From Pontiellaceae bacterium B12227 (GTDB lineage Bacteria > Verrucomicrobiota > Kiritimatiellia > Kiritimatiellales > Pontiellaceae): a stretch of DNA of 64,000 bases. The notes under the pieces are model-generated. The model saw nothing but the letters and a program-made list of their open reading frames with translations. It was not told where the DNA came from and did no database searches. Made by a program: the position numbers and the translations under genes. The DNA lies in assembly GCA_029432775.1 (NCBI GenBank), contig JAROAZ010000005.1, positions 124,001 through 188,000 of the forward strand, read 5' to 3'. Position 1 is the stretch's first letter; each line of letters starts with the position of its first letter. This document shows positions 36,901 through 45,900 of this stretch, piece after piece.

Positions 36901-37352
36901 GGGCTGAACGCGACGGCACCACCATCATTATCGCTGACTATGCGGAAGAGTGGATGGAGGCGCTGCAGGAAACAACCGCAGTTAAGTATAACGAGCGGAT
37001 TAATGTCGGGATCAATTGGCGCGGCGGACAGTTCTTTGCCCGCGAGCACGATCTGTTCGACGGTCTTCCGGTCAACACGGCGCTCAACTGGCCGTATCAG
37101 CGGCTGGTGAAAAACGGCCGCAGCCGGTATGCATTGGACATAGAAGGCGAGGAGCTGGTTGCCGGTGCCTGGCAGTCGATGGGCTGCCGCCTGGGCACTG
37201 CTGTCGGTGTGGTTCCGGCCGGCGAAGGAAAGATCATCATCTCCACACTCGAAATCTGCCCGGCGATCAACGAACCGGCCGGACCGGCGGACATCGCCCG
37301 CAAACTTTTGGTGAACTATCTGGAATCCGCCCCCGCGCGAAGAAAACCATAA
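33915..37352 (+). CDS. GH2 beta-glycosidase with PA14 domain, GTG start
   Basis: 1145 aa. The GTG at 33915 overlaps the end of the lyase gene by 20 nt and gives a proper signal peptide (MKRRINKIDLLVVGLLVTGLVQA). A GH2 sugar-binding domain (residues about 60-220), an immunoglobulin-like domain and then the TIM barrel are seen. NMVNEQWDFF places the acid/base at Glu454, and VFWGEEGAV places the nucleophile at Glu557 or Glu558. Residues about 850-1000 contain a PA14 domain (YYRGDDFREKF..., SIRWEGQLIPPATGEYEFEM), and a further C-terminal domain follows. GH2 members act on beta-galactosides, glucuronides or mannosides. Placement between two lyase-like genes suggests beta-glucuronidase or beta-galactosidase action on the same polymer; this is inference. 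Confidence 0.88.
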   Translation: MKRRINKIDLLVVGLLVTGLVQAREQMDLSGSGWKLWRDTEAAWQHEPLFAPPVNLAEVPEFPPTGGWDALAGATALDVSVPGTVVEYAFENPDVDETRASNLYEQFLGVSWWSRSVAVPESFAGKRLILKFEAVRQRAEVFVNQQLVAYDVVGYTPFEVDLTDQVKPGETFTLDVRVTNPGGNYDWEDFRQFKWGDYVLPYGHAFGGITGDVRLEAVEPIYLEDVYVQNTPEPKRVVVHATLRNTQADSDSTDLQVRVYEKENPEKVVFSNVRKSVQVNPGDQTVEIAVDAPEAKLWDLQHPNLYMVDVQLVQDGKQTDGVAIPFGFRWFEVDGIGENALFRLNGKRMVVRTAISWGYWPVNVYTPTAALAEQQIRTAQELGLNMLDFHRGIGQPLVLDKADEMGLLYYAEPGGYIAGGTDPFAQQLAREKLFRMIKRDRSHPSLVIYNMVNEQWDFFGADKDPEMREVFKKDIAAAHAIDPSRIITFASTWSEPGEHEQFTKLHMRPFDDQLHFTGWWDLHRANGPETWRDAFYRGPEDHFMHTDNASEIVFWGEEGAVSAPPRMALLKKDFEAEPRLGFDGAIYLHWYDLMDDFLTRKKLRDVFPDVDTFTKALSEVSFVHQGRKIEDFRICDFNDGYTVNGWEAQPFENHSSVVDIFRHPKSDPSIISYYNQPFYIAVKIRGQVNRLPAKPTVDFYVVNEVDLKGPHSLEIKAVAPDGKVVFTKTQAVELAGGDTYGQLLVRDVEVAMAGLPGEYRVEACLLDKQGAVKAKGFDTVVTVDWKSSSISGNGAVFESNADVSRFLKEGFGMTVPAYDGTQGRLDWLVVTRPPQPFMELVGCDDLIDKNGKSGGLTVSYYRGDDFREKFSERMDERVYFDADRGATPDPSVPLIQDYSIRWEGQLIPPATGEYEFEMLRDGRDEKMRLHVNGQKIIDNWNNPRKRTSLSGKIMLEGGAPVSLVVESYNGDGGARTHLLWKAPGQESIDPADVLKRAERDGTTIIIADYAEEWMEALQETTAVKYNERINVGINWRGGQFFAREHDLFDGLPVNTALNWPYQRLVKNGRSRYALDIEGEELVAGAWQSMGCRLGTAVGVVPAGEGKIIISTLEICPAINEPAGPADIARKLLVNYLESAPARRKP

Positions 37353-37370
37353 CAACTAAGGAAATATCTC

Positions 37371-39776
37371 ATGAATCGTGTTTTGATCGCATCGGGAATA
37401 GCGCTTCTGGCTTTGGCGGCCAGCGCAAAGCATCCACAATTGTTAACTACAGCGGACCAACACGATGAAATCGTGAAGAAAGTAGAGTCGGTGGAGTGGG
37501 CGAAGTCGGCGTTTGCGAAACTCCAGGAACGTATTGATGGTTATATGACCGAGACCGAGAAGGATCCGCAGTGGGCGTTGTCGCGGCTGGCGATGAACTG
37601 GGACACGCACTACGTCACGCCGATCACGAAAGGTTCCCGCACCATTCGTGGCGAAGGCCGCGCCGAAGTTCCTACTCCACGCTTTGCCGGTGCACGCGAC
37701 TGGAAGACCGACTATGTCCGCCAGCAACCGATTGAGAATCTCAAGCCGTTCAACGACAAGGGCGGTAAGATTTGGCTGGTGAATGAAAAGACCGGCAAGG
37801 AAGAGCTGGTTCATCCTTCCATCACCGGCCACGCGATTGAGCGGATCAATAATGAAGTGATGGCGTTAGCCGCCGATGCGGCATTTCTCTACTGGGTGAC
37901 GGGTGAAAAGAAGTATGCCGATTTTGCCGCGCCGATCCTTTGGACGTATATGACTGGTTTGGCGCAGACCAAAAAGCCGGTCATTCTGGATAAAGGCGAC
38001 AAGGGGCCGCATCGGATCATTGGAACCGCGACCTATGAAGTGATTCATGACGGCATCCTGCATTCCATCGCTGTGGCCTACGACTTTCTCTACGACTACA
38101 TTCAGGCGGATAATGCCATTGACGGAGCTATCGTAGAGGCGGGCATTAAGCGCTTTGCCGACCGCATCATCGAGGGTGGCGGCCGCACAGGCAACTGGAA
38201 CCTGCATCAGGCCAAGAAGATTGCCTATGGCGGCATGGTGCTGGGTTCGAACTCAGATTATGAAGACGGCAAGGGGCGGGAGTATTATGTGGATGTGGCG
38301 CTCAATGCCGATCTGCCGCACCAGTGGGGCGTGACCCACGTAATCCGTGAAGGGTATGATCAGAAGACGGCTATCTGGCCGGAAGCTCCGGGCTATGCCT
38401 TCGATACTACGGCCAATATCATTGAGATCGCCTTGCTGCTTTCCAATGATCCGGCCGGTCGCAAAGCCATGCAGAACCCGATTCTTAAAAAAGCGGTGCT
38501 CGACCAGCGTAAGCAAACCTATCCGCCGGGCTATTCCCATGCCATGGGAGACACCAGCTATGCGCGTATTGAAGCCCGTGCGGCGGAGCTGATGCTGAGC
38601 TGGTCGTTGAGCGAAGGTGACGAGCAGTCGGTGAAGGAGTTTGCGGCCTTGTTGCAGGGGGAAGTCGAAGCTGGCAAGTATGACCGCAACGCACAGGATA
38701 GTCTGCTGGCGCTGACCCGCTATGCGGCTGAACTTCCAATGGTTGGAAAAGGTGTGCTGAAGAAAACCCCGACCTATTTTGCGGAGCCGGTCAATCTGGT
38801 AATGCTTGAAAATCTGTCGAAGAACGGCGATGACCGCTATGCGCTCGGAGCAACCATGTTCGGTACCAAGGGCGGGCACATGCATGCCAACGGCCTGTCG
38901 GTTGAACTTTACGGCGCGGGCTATGTACTCGGTTTTGATTCCGGCCGCGGCAGCAGCTATTGGCAACCGGACCATAATGAATATTACAGGCAGGCACCTT
39001 CGCATAATACCGTGGTTGTGAATGGGGATTCCAAATATCCATCACACGGCACTGGTACAATTGCGATGCAGGTTGAAATGGTGGAGCCTGCCTTTGACCA
39101 GGCGGCTGAAAATCAGCATCTGACATATCTAACCGCGAGCTTTAAACATAAGAGTCCGAAAGCATCGCAGCAGCGCACACTCGCGCTGGTACGGATCAAT
39201 GATACGACGGCATTTTATTTTGATGTTTTCCGCTCCAAGACGGATAAGAAAGATAAGGATCAGTACCATGACTGGTTCTACCACGGCATGGCCGACCAAA
39301 TGACGGTGAAAAAGCTGAGGCTCAAATCGAGCAAGCAGCTCACGTCCAAACGCGGCAATATGAAGGGCTATGATTATTTTTCGGAAGAGCAGTCTGCTGA
39401 AACCGATTCAACGATCCGTGCGACCTTCCCGCTTTCGATCGAAGGCAATGATGTGGCGATGGATATCTGGATGTTGGGCCAGGAAGATCGCCGCGTCTAT
39501 TCTGTGATGGCTCCGGCCAACCGCGGTGCGCGGCACTACGTCGACGAGAAGTATTGGGATCGGCTCCAACCGACCATGGTGGTGCGCCAGAAGGGCGAAG
39601 CGTGGAACAGGCCGTTCGTTGTTGTATATGAACCTTCCATCCAGGCGGACGGAACGAAGATTCGTTCCGTTAAAAAGGATTCTTCCAATGTCTGGAAAGT
39701 CAGCGGCGATGATTGGACCGCTGTACTGACTCTGGATGGCGTAACGCTGAATCTTGAAATCGTAAACGCTCAGTAA
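37371..39776 (+). CDS. Heparinase II/III-like lyase (alginate-lyase type)
   Basis: 801 aa with a signal peptide to about LAASA. The N-terminal alpha/alpha toroid starts at KHPQLLTTADQHDEIVKKV and includes HDGILHSIAVAYDFLYDY and NWNLHQAKKIAYGGMVLG. The beta-sandwich part has FGTKGGHMHANGLSVEL (His503, His505), then GFDSGRGSSYWQPDH and APSHNTVVVNG, a pattern known from PL15/PL17-type oligo-alginate lyases and relatives. It starts 18 nt after GH2 with AAGGAAA as ribosome site and is the last gene of the operon beginning at 24032. It is likely to cut oligouronates into monomers. It is distinct from the larger lyase at 30404. Confidence 0.85.
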   Translation: MNRVLIASGIALLALAASAKHPQLLTTADQHDEIVKKVESVEWAKSAFAKLQERIDGYMTETEKDPQWALSRLAMNWDTHYVTPITKGSRTIRGEGRAEVPTPRFAGARDWKTDYVRQQPIENLKPFNDKGGKIWLVNEKTGKEELVHPSITGHAIERINNEVMALAADAAFLYWVTGEKKYADFAAPILWTYMTGLAQTKKPVILDKGDKGPHRIIGTATYEVIHDGILHSIAVAYDFLYDYIQADNAIDGAIVEAGIKRFADRIIEGGGRTGNWNLHQAKKIAYGGMVLGSNSDYEDGKGREYYVDVALNADLPHQWGVTHVIREGYDQKTAIWPEAPGYAFDTTANIIEIALLLSNDPAGRKAMQNPILKKAVLDQRKQTYPPGYSHAMGDTSYARIEARAAELMLSWSLSEGDEQSVKEFAALLQGEVEAGKYDRNAQDSLLALTRYAAELPMVGKGVLKKTPTYFAEPVNLVMLENLSKNGDDRYALGATMFGTKGGHMHANGLSVELYGAGYVLGFDSGRGSSYWQPDHNEYYRQAPSHNTVVVNGDSKYPSHGTGTIAMQVEMVEPAFDQAAENQHLTYLTASFKHKSPKASQQRTLALVRINDTTAFYFDVFRSKTDKKDKDQYHDWFYHGMADQMTVKKLRLKSSKQLTSKRGNMKGYDYFSEEQSAETDSTIRATFPLSIEGNDVAMDIWMLGQEDRRVYSVMAPANRGARHYVDEKYWDRLQPTMVVRQKGEAWNRPFVVVYEPSIQADGTKIRSVKKDSSNVWKVSGDDWTAVLTLDGVTLNLEIVNAQ
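38734..38748. repeat. TTCCA-N5-TGGAA palindrome (intragenic)
   Basis: Perfect arms with spacer ATGGT, identical over 15 bp to the copy at 33546 in a different gene. It reads Leu-Pro-Met-Val-Gly-Lys. Confidence 0.8.
39683..39697. repeat. TTCCA-N5-TGGAA palindrome (intragenic)
   Basis: Perfect arms with spacer ATGTC, identical over 15 bp to the copy at 2975. It lies about 80 bp before the lyase stop and encodes SNVWK. Confidence 0.8.
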
Positions 39777-40035
39777 ACCGCACAATTCATGAAGCCGCTG
39801 AAATGTCGGAGGCAAGCGCTGTATCGCAGAGGTTTGGAAGCGAAGGCGACGAATCATGGCACTCCATTCAGATGGGTCTGAAACTTTTTTTATCACCAAC
39901 CTAACAGGGTAGCCTAGCCGAATCTTGGCTATTTCGCTCAGGGCTTTATAAACACTATAACTGCCATAGAAGAAATGGGCAGGTTGGATGGAGAGGTCTA
40001 GGGGAATCCGGAGTGTAACGTCAAAGGAGATGCAG
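39777..40035. other. Intergenic region with LacI-type operator
   Basis: No gene or clear terminator is seen. A run of T residues (about 39885-39891) precedes the LacI-type dyad at 39901-39912. The leader ends with AAAGGAG 7 nt before the ATG at 40036. Confidence 0.55.
39901..39912. promoter_or_regulatory. LacI-type operator candidate
   Basis: CTAACAGGGTAG differs from the perfect dyad next to lacI (47329-47340) by one base, and the match extends on both sides (AAC before, CCT after). It lies 124 bp before the downstream start codon. Confidence 0.65.
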
Positions 40036-42732
40036 ATGAAAAAAAGCGGTATAATAGGTGCGGCAGTATTGGCATGTGTAATGGGCGAAAGCGCCATGGC
40101 GCAGTTTTTTACGAATGATCTAACGGACGCTGCCAGCGTTGCGACTGACTTTAATGAGTATATTTCCTCTGTAAGCAACAGTACCTGGTCGTATACGAAT
40201 GACTTTATGGTGACGGATACCCTCGGGGTAACCAATACTGTTCTGGAAGGGGGCGCAATCATTAATTGGGTGACGGCAGATACCGACACTGCCCGCAGCT
40301 ATCTGGGAACGATTCATTCCAACTGGCTGGGAAAATCTTGGACGGCTCATATCGGCATGGAAGCGCCGAACAGTGAAAGGCCCTACTATTTCTTCGGGCT
40401 GGGTAATCCGCAACCGAATGAGGCGGCTAACCGCTATCATGAACCACGTATGGCCGACACCGTTTACCTCAAGTTCCAGACCGGTAATAGTAAGTCTAAG
40501 GTGGCCGTCTATAACGATAATGGAACCACATTGTATAACTCGGATGCCTATCGTGCCGATCCGGGCTATGACATCTGGATGACCTACAACCATATCAATA
40601 AGACCATCCAGTTCGACCTCGATGACTGGAACGGCGGACGCTACAGCGATATCGATATCTCCACTCCGGCGATTAGTATTGATGGCGAGCATTCGGATAC
40701 GAATGTGGTACATATCTTCTTTGGTTCCAATGCCAAGGTGTGCTTCCGCGATTTTGAGGTCTACGAGATCTCTTCCGACACGGCTCCGCTGGCTCCTGAG
40801 AATGCTTATTCTGTTATCAGCAATATGGCAGTGTCTGTGAAATGGGACGCGGCCCTCAGTGCCGAGGGCTATAACGTGATGCGCTCCTCGGAGAGCGGAT
40901 CGGGCTATGTGACGATTGGATCGACCGCTGACCTGACCTATACGGATACAACGGTTGAAACCAACGAGACCTACTACTATGTAGTCGCCCCCACCAACGA
41001 GATCGGGGTCGGAAATTATTCCGATGAGGTTTCGGGTGTGGGGCTTCCGTATGACATTATCTCTGACCATGTATCGACCTATGGTGCCGGCAGCTCGCTG
41101 GATCAAGACAACCTGTTCGATAACGATATCGCTACCTTCTATGACACTACGTCACCGAACGGCGGCTGGGTGGGACTGGATTTCGGCACGAACAATGCCC
41201 TGCAGATTATGGTGGTCGAGTATGTGCTGCGAGACTGGTATTTATCCGTGGAACGGGGAACAGGTGCCACGTTTGAAGGGGCCAACAGCGCTGACTTTTC
41301 CGATGCGGTGATTCTCCACACAGTGCCCGGAACTGTAGTCGGATATCCATCGATCAATGCGGTCAGTATTGGTGTTGAGACGCCTTTCCGTTATGTGCGC
41401 CTCAAGGCTCCTTCCGCCCGTCCACTGTATTCCTTTGCTGAAGTCAAATTCTACACGTCGGAGGATCTTACAGGGAATGGAACACCTATCGCATGGCTCG
41501 ATAGTTACTATGATGTGGAGCTGCTGTTTGGAGGAGACTACGCAGCTGCGGATATTTCCGATACGGATGGCGACGGCTTGCTGGCACATCAGGAATATGA
41601 CCTGAGCGGCGACCCGACGGATGCGAATTTGCCAGCAGGTGTGAACAACCTGTATGCATGGCCGGAATCGGCACTTACGAATGCGGTGCGGTGGGATGCC
41701 AGCGCGATTGCTGACGGTTCCGCAGGAAGCGGATATATCGTTTATCGTTCATTGGACGACATCACCTATGAAGCGGTTGCAACGGTGGCGGCTAATGAGT
41801 ACATGGATGCGGATGTGACCGCCGGTGTCACCTATTATTACAAAGCGTCCGTAACGAATGCCACCTATGACCATGAAACCGTACTTTCTTCGTCAGAAAT
41901 GGCCACGGCGAATGAAAATGATATCTTCGGGCTCATGGTTAATGCGGGCGGTGCGATGAAAACCCGCTGGTTCTATGAACTGTTCGATAAAAATCTGGAT
42001 ACCTTCATGGATGACAATGCGTATGGCGGTTACGCCGGTCTTGATTATGGTGTTGGTCAGGCATTCGACTATGTGGCCTTCAGGCTTCGTAACGACAGCT
42101 TTGGTTACGACGGCAGCTATCCGATCGAGGTTGACGGGGCTTCCGTCACGGTGTCCCGGTCGCCGTACTTTGTTTACGGAAATACTTTCGAGGGGTCTAA
42201 TGACGGAACGACCTGGACAGTGCTCGCAACCATTACAAATATGATTCCCGAAATGGTGGAATGGAACCTGATTCCGATCACGGATGCAGCAACCTACCGC
42301 TATGTCCGCTATTCTCCGGCTAACGGAGAAAAGAACTTTGCCATGGGTGATATCGAATTCCTGCCGGCCGGTGAAGGGTTCACGGCTAACGGAACCCTGA
42401 TCCTGTGGCTTGAGGGATACGGCCTGACCGAAGCCGATGACGTCGTGGATACCGACTCCGATGGGCATAAAGCCTGGCAGGAATATGCGGCGGAAACTGA
42501 TCCGACAGACGGCGACGATGTGCTGAAGATTACTCAATACAGCATTACCAACGGTCTGGTTCTCACGTGGCAGTCCATTGAGGGTAAGAGCTACAGCATC
42601 GTGACCAACAGCAGCCTGAACATTCAAAGTGACGGCATTATGGATACCGTAATCGGTAAGGGCGGGGAAACTTCCTACACCGGAACGGTAAGTGGCGCGG
42701 ATACCGTGTTCTACGAAATCGGCGTTGAATAA
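40036..42732 (+). CDS. Secreted multidomain protein: shared N-domain, FN3 and discoidin-like modules
   Basis: 898 aa from the ATG at 40036, which has AGGAG 7 nt upstream and a signal peptide to about AMA; an ATG at 39988 is in frame but lacks these. Residues 23-235 are an unrecognised domain (FTNDLTDAASVATDF..., DTARSYLGTI, YYFFGLGNPQPN, VHIFFGSNAKVCFRDF) also found at 47442 and 52408. Then come a fibronectin-III-like module, a discoidin-like domain (LFDNDIATFYDT...VGLDFG), an Asp-rich DTDGDGLLAHQEY segment, a second FN3/discoidin pair, a second Asp-rich segment (DTDSDGH) and a C-terminal beta module ending FYEIGVE. No catalytic domain is seen. A glycan-binding or surface role is inferred. 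Confidence 0.75.
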   Translation: MKKSGIIGAAVLACVMGESAMAQFFTNDLTDAASVATDFNEYISSVSNSTWSYTNDFMVTDTLGVTNTVLEGGAIINWVTADTDTARSYLGTIHSNWLGKSWTAHIGMEAPNSERPYYFFGLGNPQPNEAANRYHEPRMADTVYLKFQTGNSKSKVAVYNDNGTTLYNSDAYRADPGYDIWMTYNHINKTIQFDLDDWNGGRYSDIDISTPAISIDGEHSDTNVVHIFFGSNAKVCFRDFEVYEISSDTAPLAPENAYSVISNMAVSVKWDAALSAEGYNVMRSSESGSGYVTIGSTADLTYTDTTVETNETYYYVVAPTNEIGVGNYSDEVSGVGLPYDIISDHVSTYGAGSSLDQDNLFDNDIATFYDTTSPNGGWVGLDFGTNNALQIMVVEYVLRDWYLSVERGTGATFEGANSADFSDAVILHTVPGTVVGYPSINAVSIGVETPFRYVRLKAPSARPLYSFAEVKFYTSEDLTGNGTPIAWLDSYYDVELLFGGDYAAADISDTDGDGLLAHQEYDLSGDPTDANLPAGVNNLYAWPESALTNAVRWDASAIADGSAGSGYIVYRSLDDITYEAVATVAANEYMDADVTAGVTYYYKASVTNATYDHETVLSSSEMATANENDIFGLMVNAGGAMKTRWFYELFDKNLDTFMDDNAYGGYAGLDYGVGQAFDYVAFRLRNDSFGYDGSYPIEVDGASVTVSRSPYFVYGNTFEGSNDGTTWTVLATITNMIPEMVEWNLIPITDAATYRYVRYSPANGEKNFAMGDIEFLPAGEGFTANGTLILWLEGYGLTEADDVVDTDSDGHKAWQEYAAETDPTDGDDVLKITQYSITNGLVLTWQSIEGKSYSIVTNSSLNIQSDGIMDTVIGKGGETSYTGTVSGADTVFYEIGVE

Positions 42733-42749
42733 GGTGGGCTGAACGTCAT

Positions 42750-42775
42750 GTCGCCGGGGATCAGTTCCCGGCGAC
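42750..42775 (+). terminator. Strong hairpin, possible terminator
   Basis: GTCGCCGGG pairs with CCCGGCGAC (9-bp perfect stem, 8-nt loop) 17 bp after the stop codon at 42732. Only TTGTGT follows, so intrinsic termination is plausible but not classical. Confidence 0.5.
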
Positions 42776-42796
42776 TTGTGTAGAAATCCATCCAAT

Positions 42797-42808
42797 CCAA
42801 CCGGGTAG
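42797..42808. promoter_or_regulatory. LacI-type operator candidate
   Basis: CCAACCGGGTAG has two or three changes from the perfect CTAAC-N2-GTTAG dyad and keeps the GGGTAGCC right side seen at 39901. It lies 159 bp before the ATG at 42967. Confidence 0.45.
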
Positions 42809-42966
42809 CCGAAAAAAATGGTGTGTTGGTTTTTTTATGAGACACGATGAACCATCTCGTAGCTGGCGCATGGAATGCCGGGATCAGGGGGCGGCCCGCA
42901 GAGGTTGATGCAGGCCGAAGGATTTATCTTTTTAGAGAAAAAGAAAACGAAGAAAAGGAGAAACAG

Positions 42967-45900
42967 ATGGGGAAAACGATGAAAAAAAGCATGATTGCAG
43001 CAGTTGTGTTGACCCTCGGGCTTGTGGCTCCGGGTTTCTCTCAGCAAACCCAGACGTGGATCCCCACTGGGGCTACCGATAATTGGAACGCAACCGACAA
43101 CAACTGGGATGCCGGCGTAGCGTGGACCAACAATAATGATGCGACTTTCGGCGGTACTGCTGAAACGATAGCGGTTACCGAGACGGGCATCATTTTTAAT
43201 GATATTACTTTCAACAGCGGCTACACCATCGCGGATGGCGCGGGCACTCTGTTGCTTGGCAATGATCAGGCAAGCACGATCTCGGTAGCCTCGGGCGTCA
43301 CCGCGACCATCGCTGAGACGATCGGTAACAACGCGGCGGGCGCAAGCGGGCTCACCAAAAGCGATGCCGGAACGCTGGTTTTGAACGGTGCAAACACCTA
43401 CACCGGCACGACCACGATCGACCAGGGCGTATTGACGCTGCAGGGAGATGCGTTCTCCGGGACTGCCCGCGATTATTCGATCTCCTCCGGCGCGGTTCTC
43501 AATCTGGATGGGGACAACCGCTGGGCCTCCGGTGCCAAAATCTTCGGCACAGGAACCCTGCGCCTCACCGGCGGACTGCTGGCAGCTACCGGCAACGGTC
43601 AGAATCTCTATATGCAACAGGGCTCGGGTGGCCTTATCGATATCCAGGCCGGTGCCGAGTTCAGAAACGGCGGCTGGGGGGATGTCAACTGGGGAAGTAA
43701 TCTGGCAGACATGAATGTGGATGGCACTCTCGATGTCTGGGATGGCCAGGCTGTTCGCGTAGATGCTCTTAGCGGAACCGGCACGGTCACACACACAAGC
43801 TATGGAGCCTCAACGGATCTGATTGTAGGCGTCGATGACGGCTCCGGTACCTTTGATGGAACCATCACAGACGGTGGAAGTTCTCTGGCGTTGAACCTGT
43901 TCAAAGAAGGTGCCGGTACGCAGACACTGACAGGTGAAACAGACTATACCGGCAGTACGACCGTCAATGAAGGAACATTGGTATTTGCGCATAATCCCGG
44001 AGTCAATGACTTCACCGTCAATTCCTCAGCAACCCTTGAGTTCAGCTCCGACGGAGATCAACAGATCAATGGCGGTGAGCTTACCGGTGGCGGAACGTTC
44101 GTTAAGAGCGGTTCCGGCACCCTGCAGTTCGGGGCCAGAAATTCTGAGCAGCTTATCAGCATGACTGGAGACGGAATGATCGACGTCCAGGAAGGCACAC
44201 TTCGCAACGAATACAGCAAAGGTAATTGGGACAACAATCTGGCCGATCTTAATGTCGAAGCCGGAGCGACCGTTGACCTTTGGGACAGTCCTGGTGGAAT
44301 CACTGTTGATGCATTGACTGGCGGCGGAACGGTGCAGCATACGCGCTATGGCAATGCCTCGGACTTCACCGTCGGTATCAATGGAGGAACAGGCAGTTTC
44401 AGTGGTAATCTTACCGACGATGGCAGCCATGATTTGAATCTGGTCAAAGCGGGTGCCGGCACACAGACTTTCACTGGCGCTAACACCCACAACGGCACTA
44501 CGCGGGCGGCAGGTGGCACATTGGCGATTGAAAATGCCCTCGGCCTGCAAAACAGCACCCTGGATCTGGCAACCGCAGATGCCGGTACCGTTACTTTTGC
44601 ACAGGACTCCACCTTGGGCGGGCTGACAGGCTCGCGTAATCTGAACATGGGAACCCACACGTTTAGCATCGGGAATAACAATAGCGATACGGACTATAGC
44701 GGTACGCTTTCTAACGGTACGCTCTCCAAGATCGGCACCGGTCAGCTGACCCTCTCCGGAGCGAATGCCCACGATGCGACAGAGGTCATTCAGGGAACCT
44801 TGAAGATTGATAACGCCAATGCATTCGGAAGCGGCACGGTGACTGCCGGTTCTCCCGGTACCCCTAGAAATCGTCACGTGGTGGTGGATCTGAATGGCCA
44901 GACGGTAGCGAACGATTTTTCGCTCAGATCTGCCTGGAGCACCACGAGCCTCTCGAACAGCGATACCGAAAATGCCGCCACCATCACGGGCGACATCCTG
45001 ATCACGGGCGGTGGTGCCACTTCGACCGAAATCGGCGTTTCCGGCGATGGTGACCTCAACGTCGGCAACGTCGATGGAGTCAGCCAGACCCGACAACTTT
45101 ACAAGACCGGAAACGGTACCCTCACGGTAGCCAACGATAACGATAACGGCCGTCTCAATATGACCGTGGCTGGCGGTACAATCGTACTCGCTTCGCAAGC
45201 CTCTGGAGTCAAGGTAACGGATGACCTCACGATCGACGACGGTGGTACGGCCCGTCTTGGCTCTGCGGGCGGTTCCCAGCAGAACGTCGGCGATGGAAAA
45301 ACAGTCACGATCAATAGCGGCGGTGTATTCGACCTCAATGGTTTCGATGAAACGGTTGCTTCTGTGAGCATCGCCGGCACCGGCATCTCGAATGGCGGCG
45401 CGCTGGTTAACAATTCGGGTTCCGATTCGGTTCTCACCAGCGGGTTGACGATGACTGCGGACACCTCCGTGGGCGGCAGCGGCAACACCACGATCACCGG
45501 CGGCGTGAGCGGCGACACATTCAGCCTCACTAAGGTTGGTGCGGGCACGATGACCATCTCCGGCGCGAACACCTATACGGGCGGCACATTCGTCAACAGT
45601 GGTTCATTAATCATGGACGGAAGCATGGCTGGTACTGTAAGCGTCGTCGATGGCCAGACTCTCGGCGGAACGGGCACGTTTGACGGTGCAGTGTTGGTCG
45701 CCGGTAATCTCACGCCGGGCAACAGCCCCGGAACCATGACCTTTAACGATGCTCTGACGCTGGAGTCCACCGCAACCTTGACGCTCGAGTTGGACGGCAC
45801 CGGAGCAAGTCTATATGACATCCTGCTGAACGATGGCGGCGATACCCTGACGGCAGGCGGCACGCTAGTGTTTGATACCGATGGCTATACCGCCGTGCTG

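Larger units (their letters stand above)
42733..42966. other. Intergenic region with hairpin and LacI-type operator
   Basis: A strong GC hairpin at 42750-42775 is followed by a LacI-type site at 42797-42808 and a leader rich in A/G that ends in AGGAG before the ATG at 42967. Confidence 0.55.

Noticed and set aside
35385..37355. 656-codon minus-strand open frame opposite GH2
   Set aside because: The + strand encodes GH2 and PA14 motifs over the same bases; the minus frame has no protein-family signs and is explained by codon bias.
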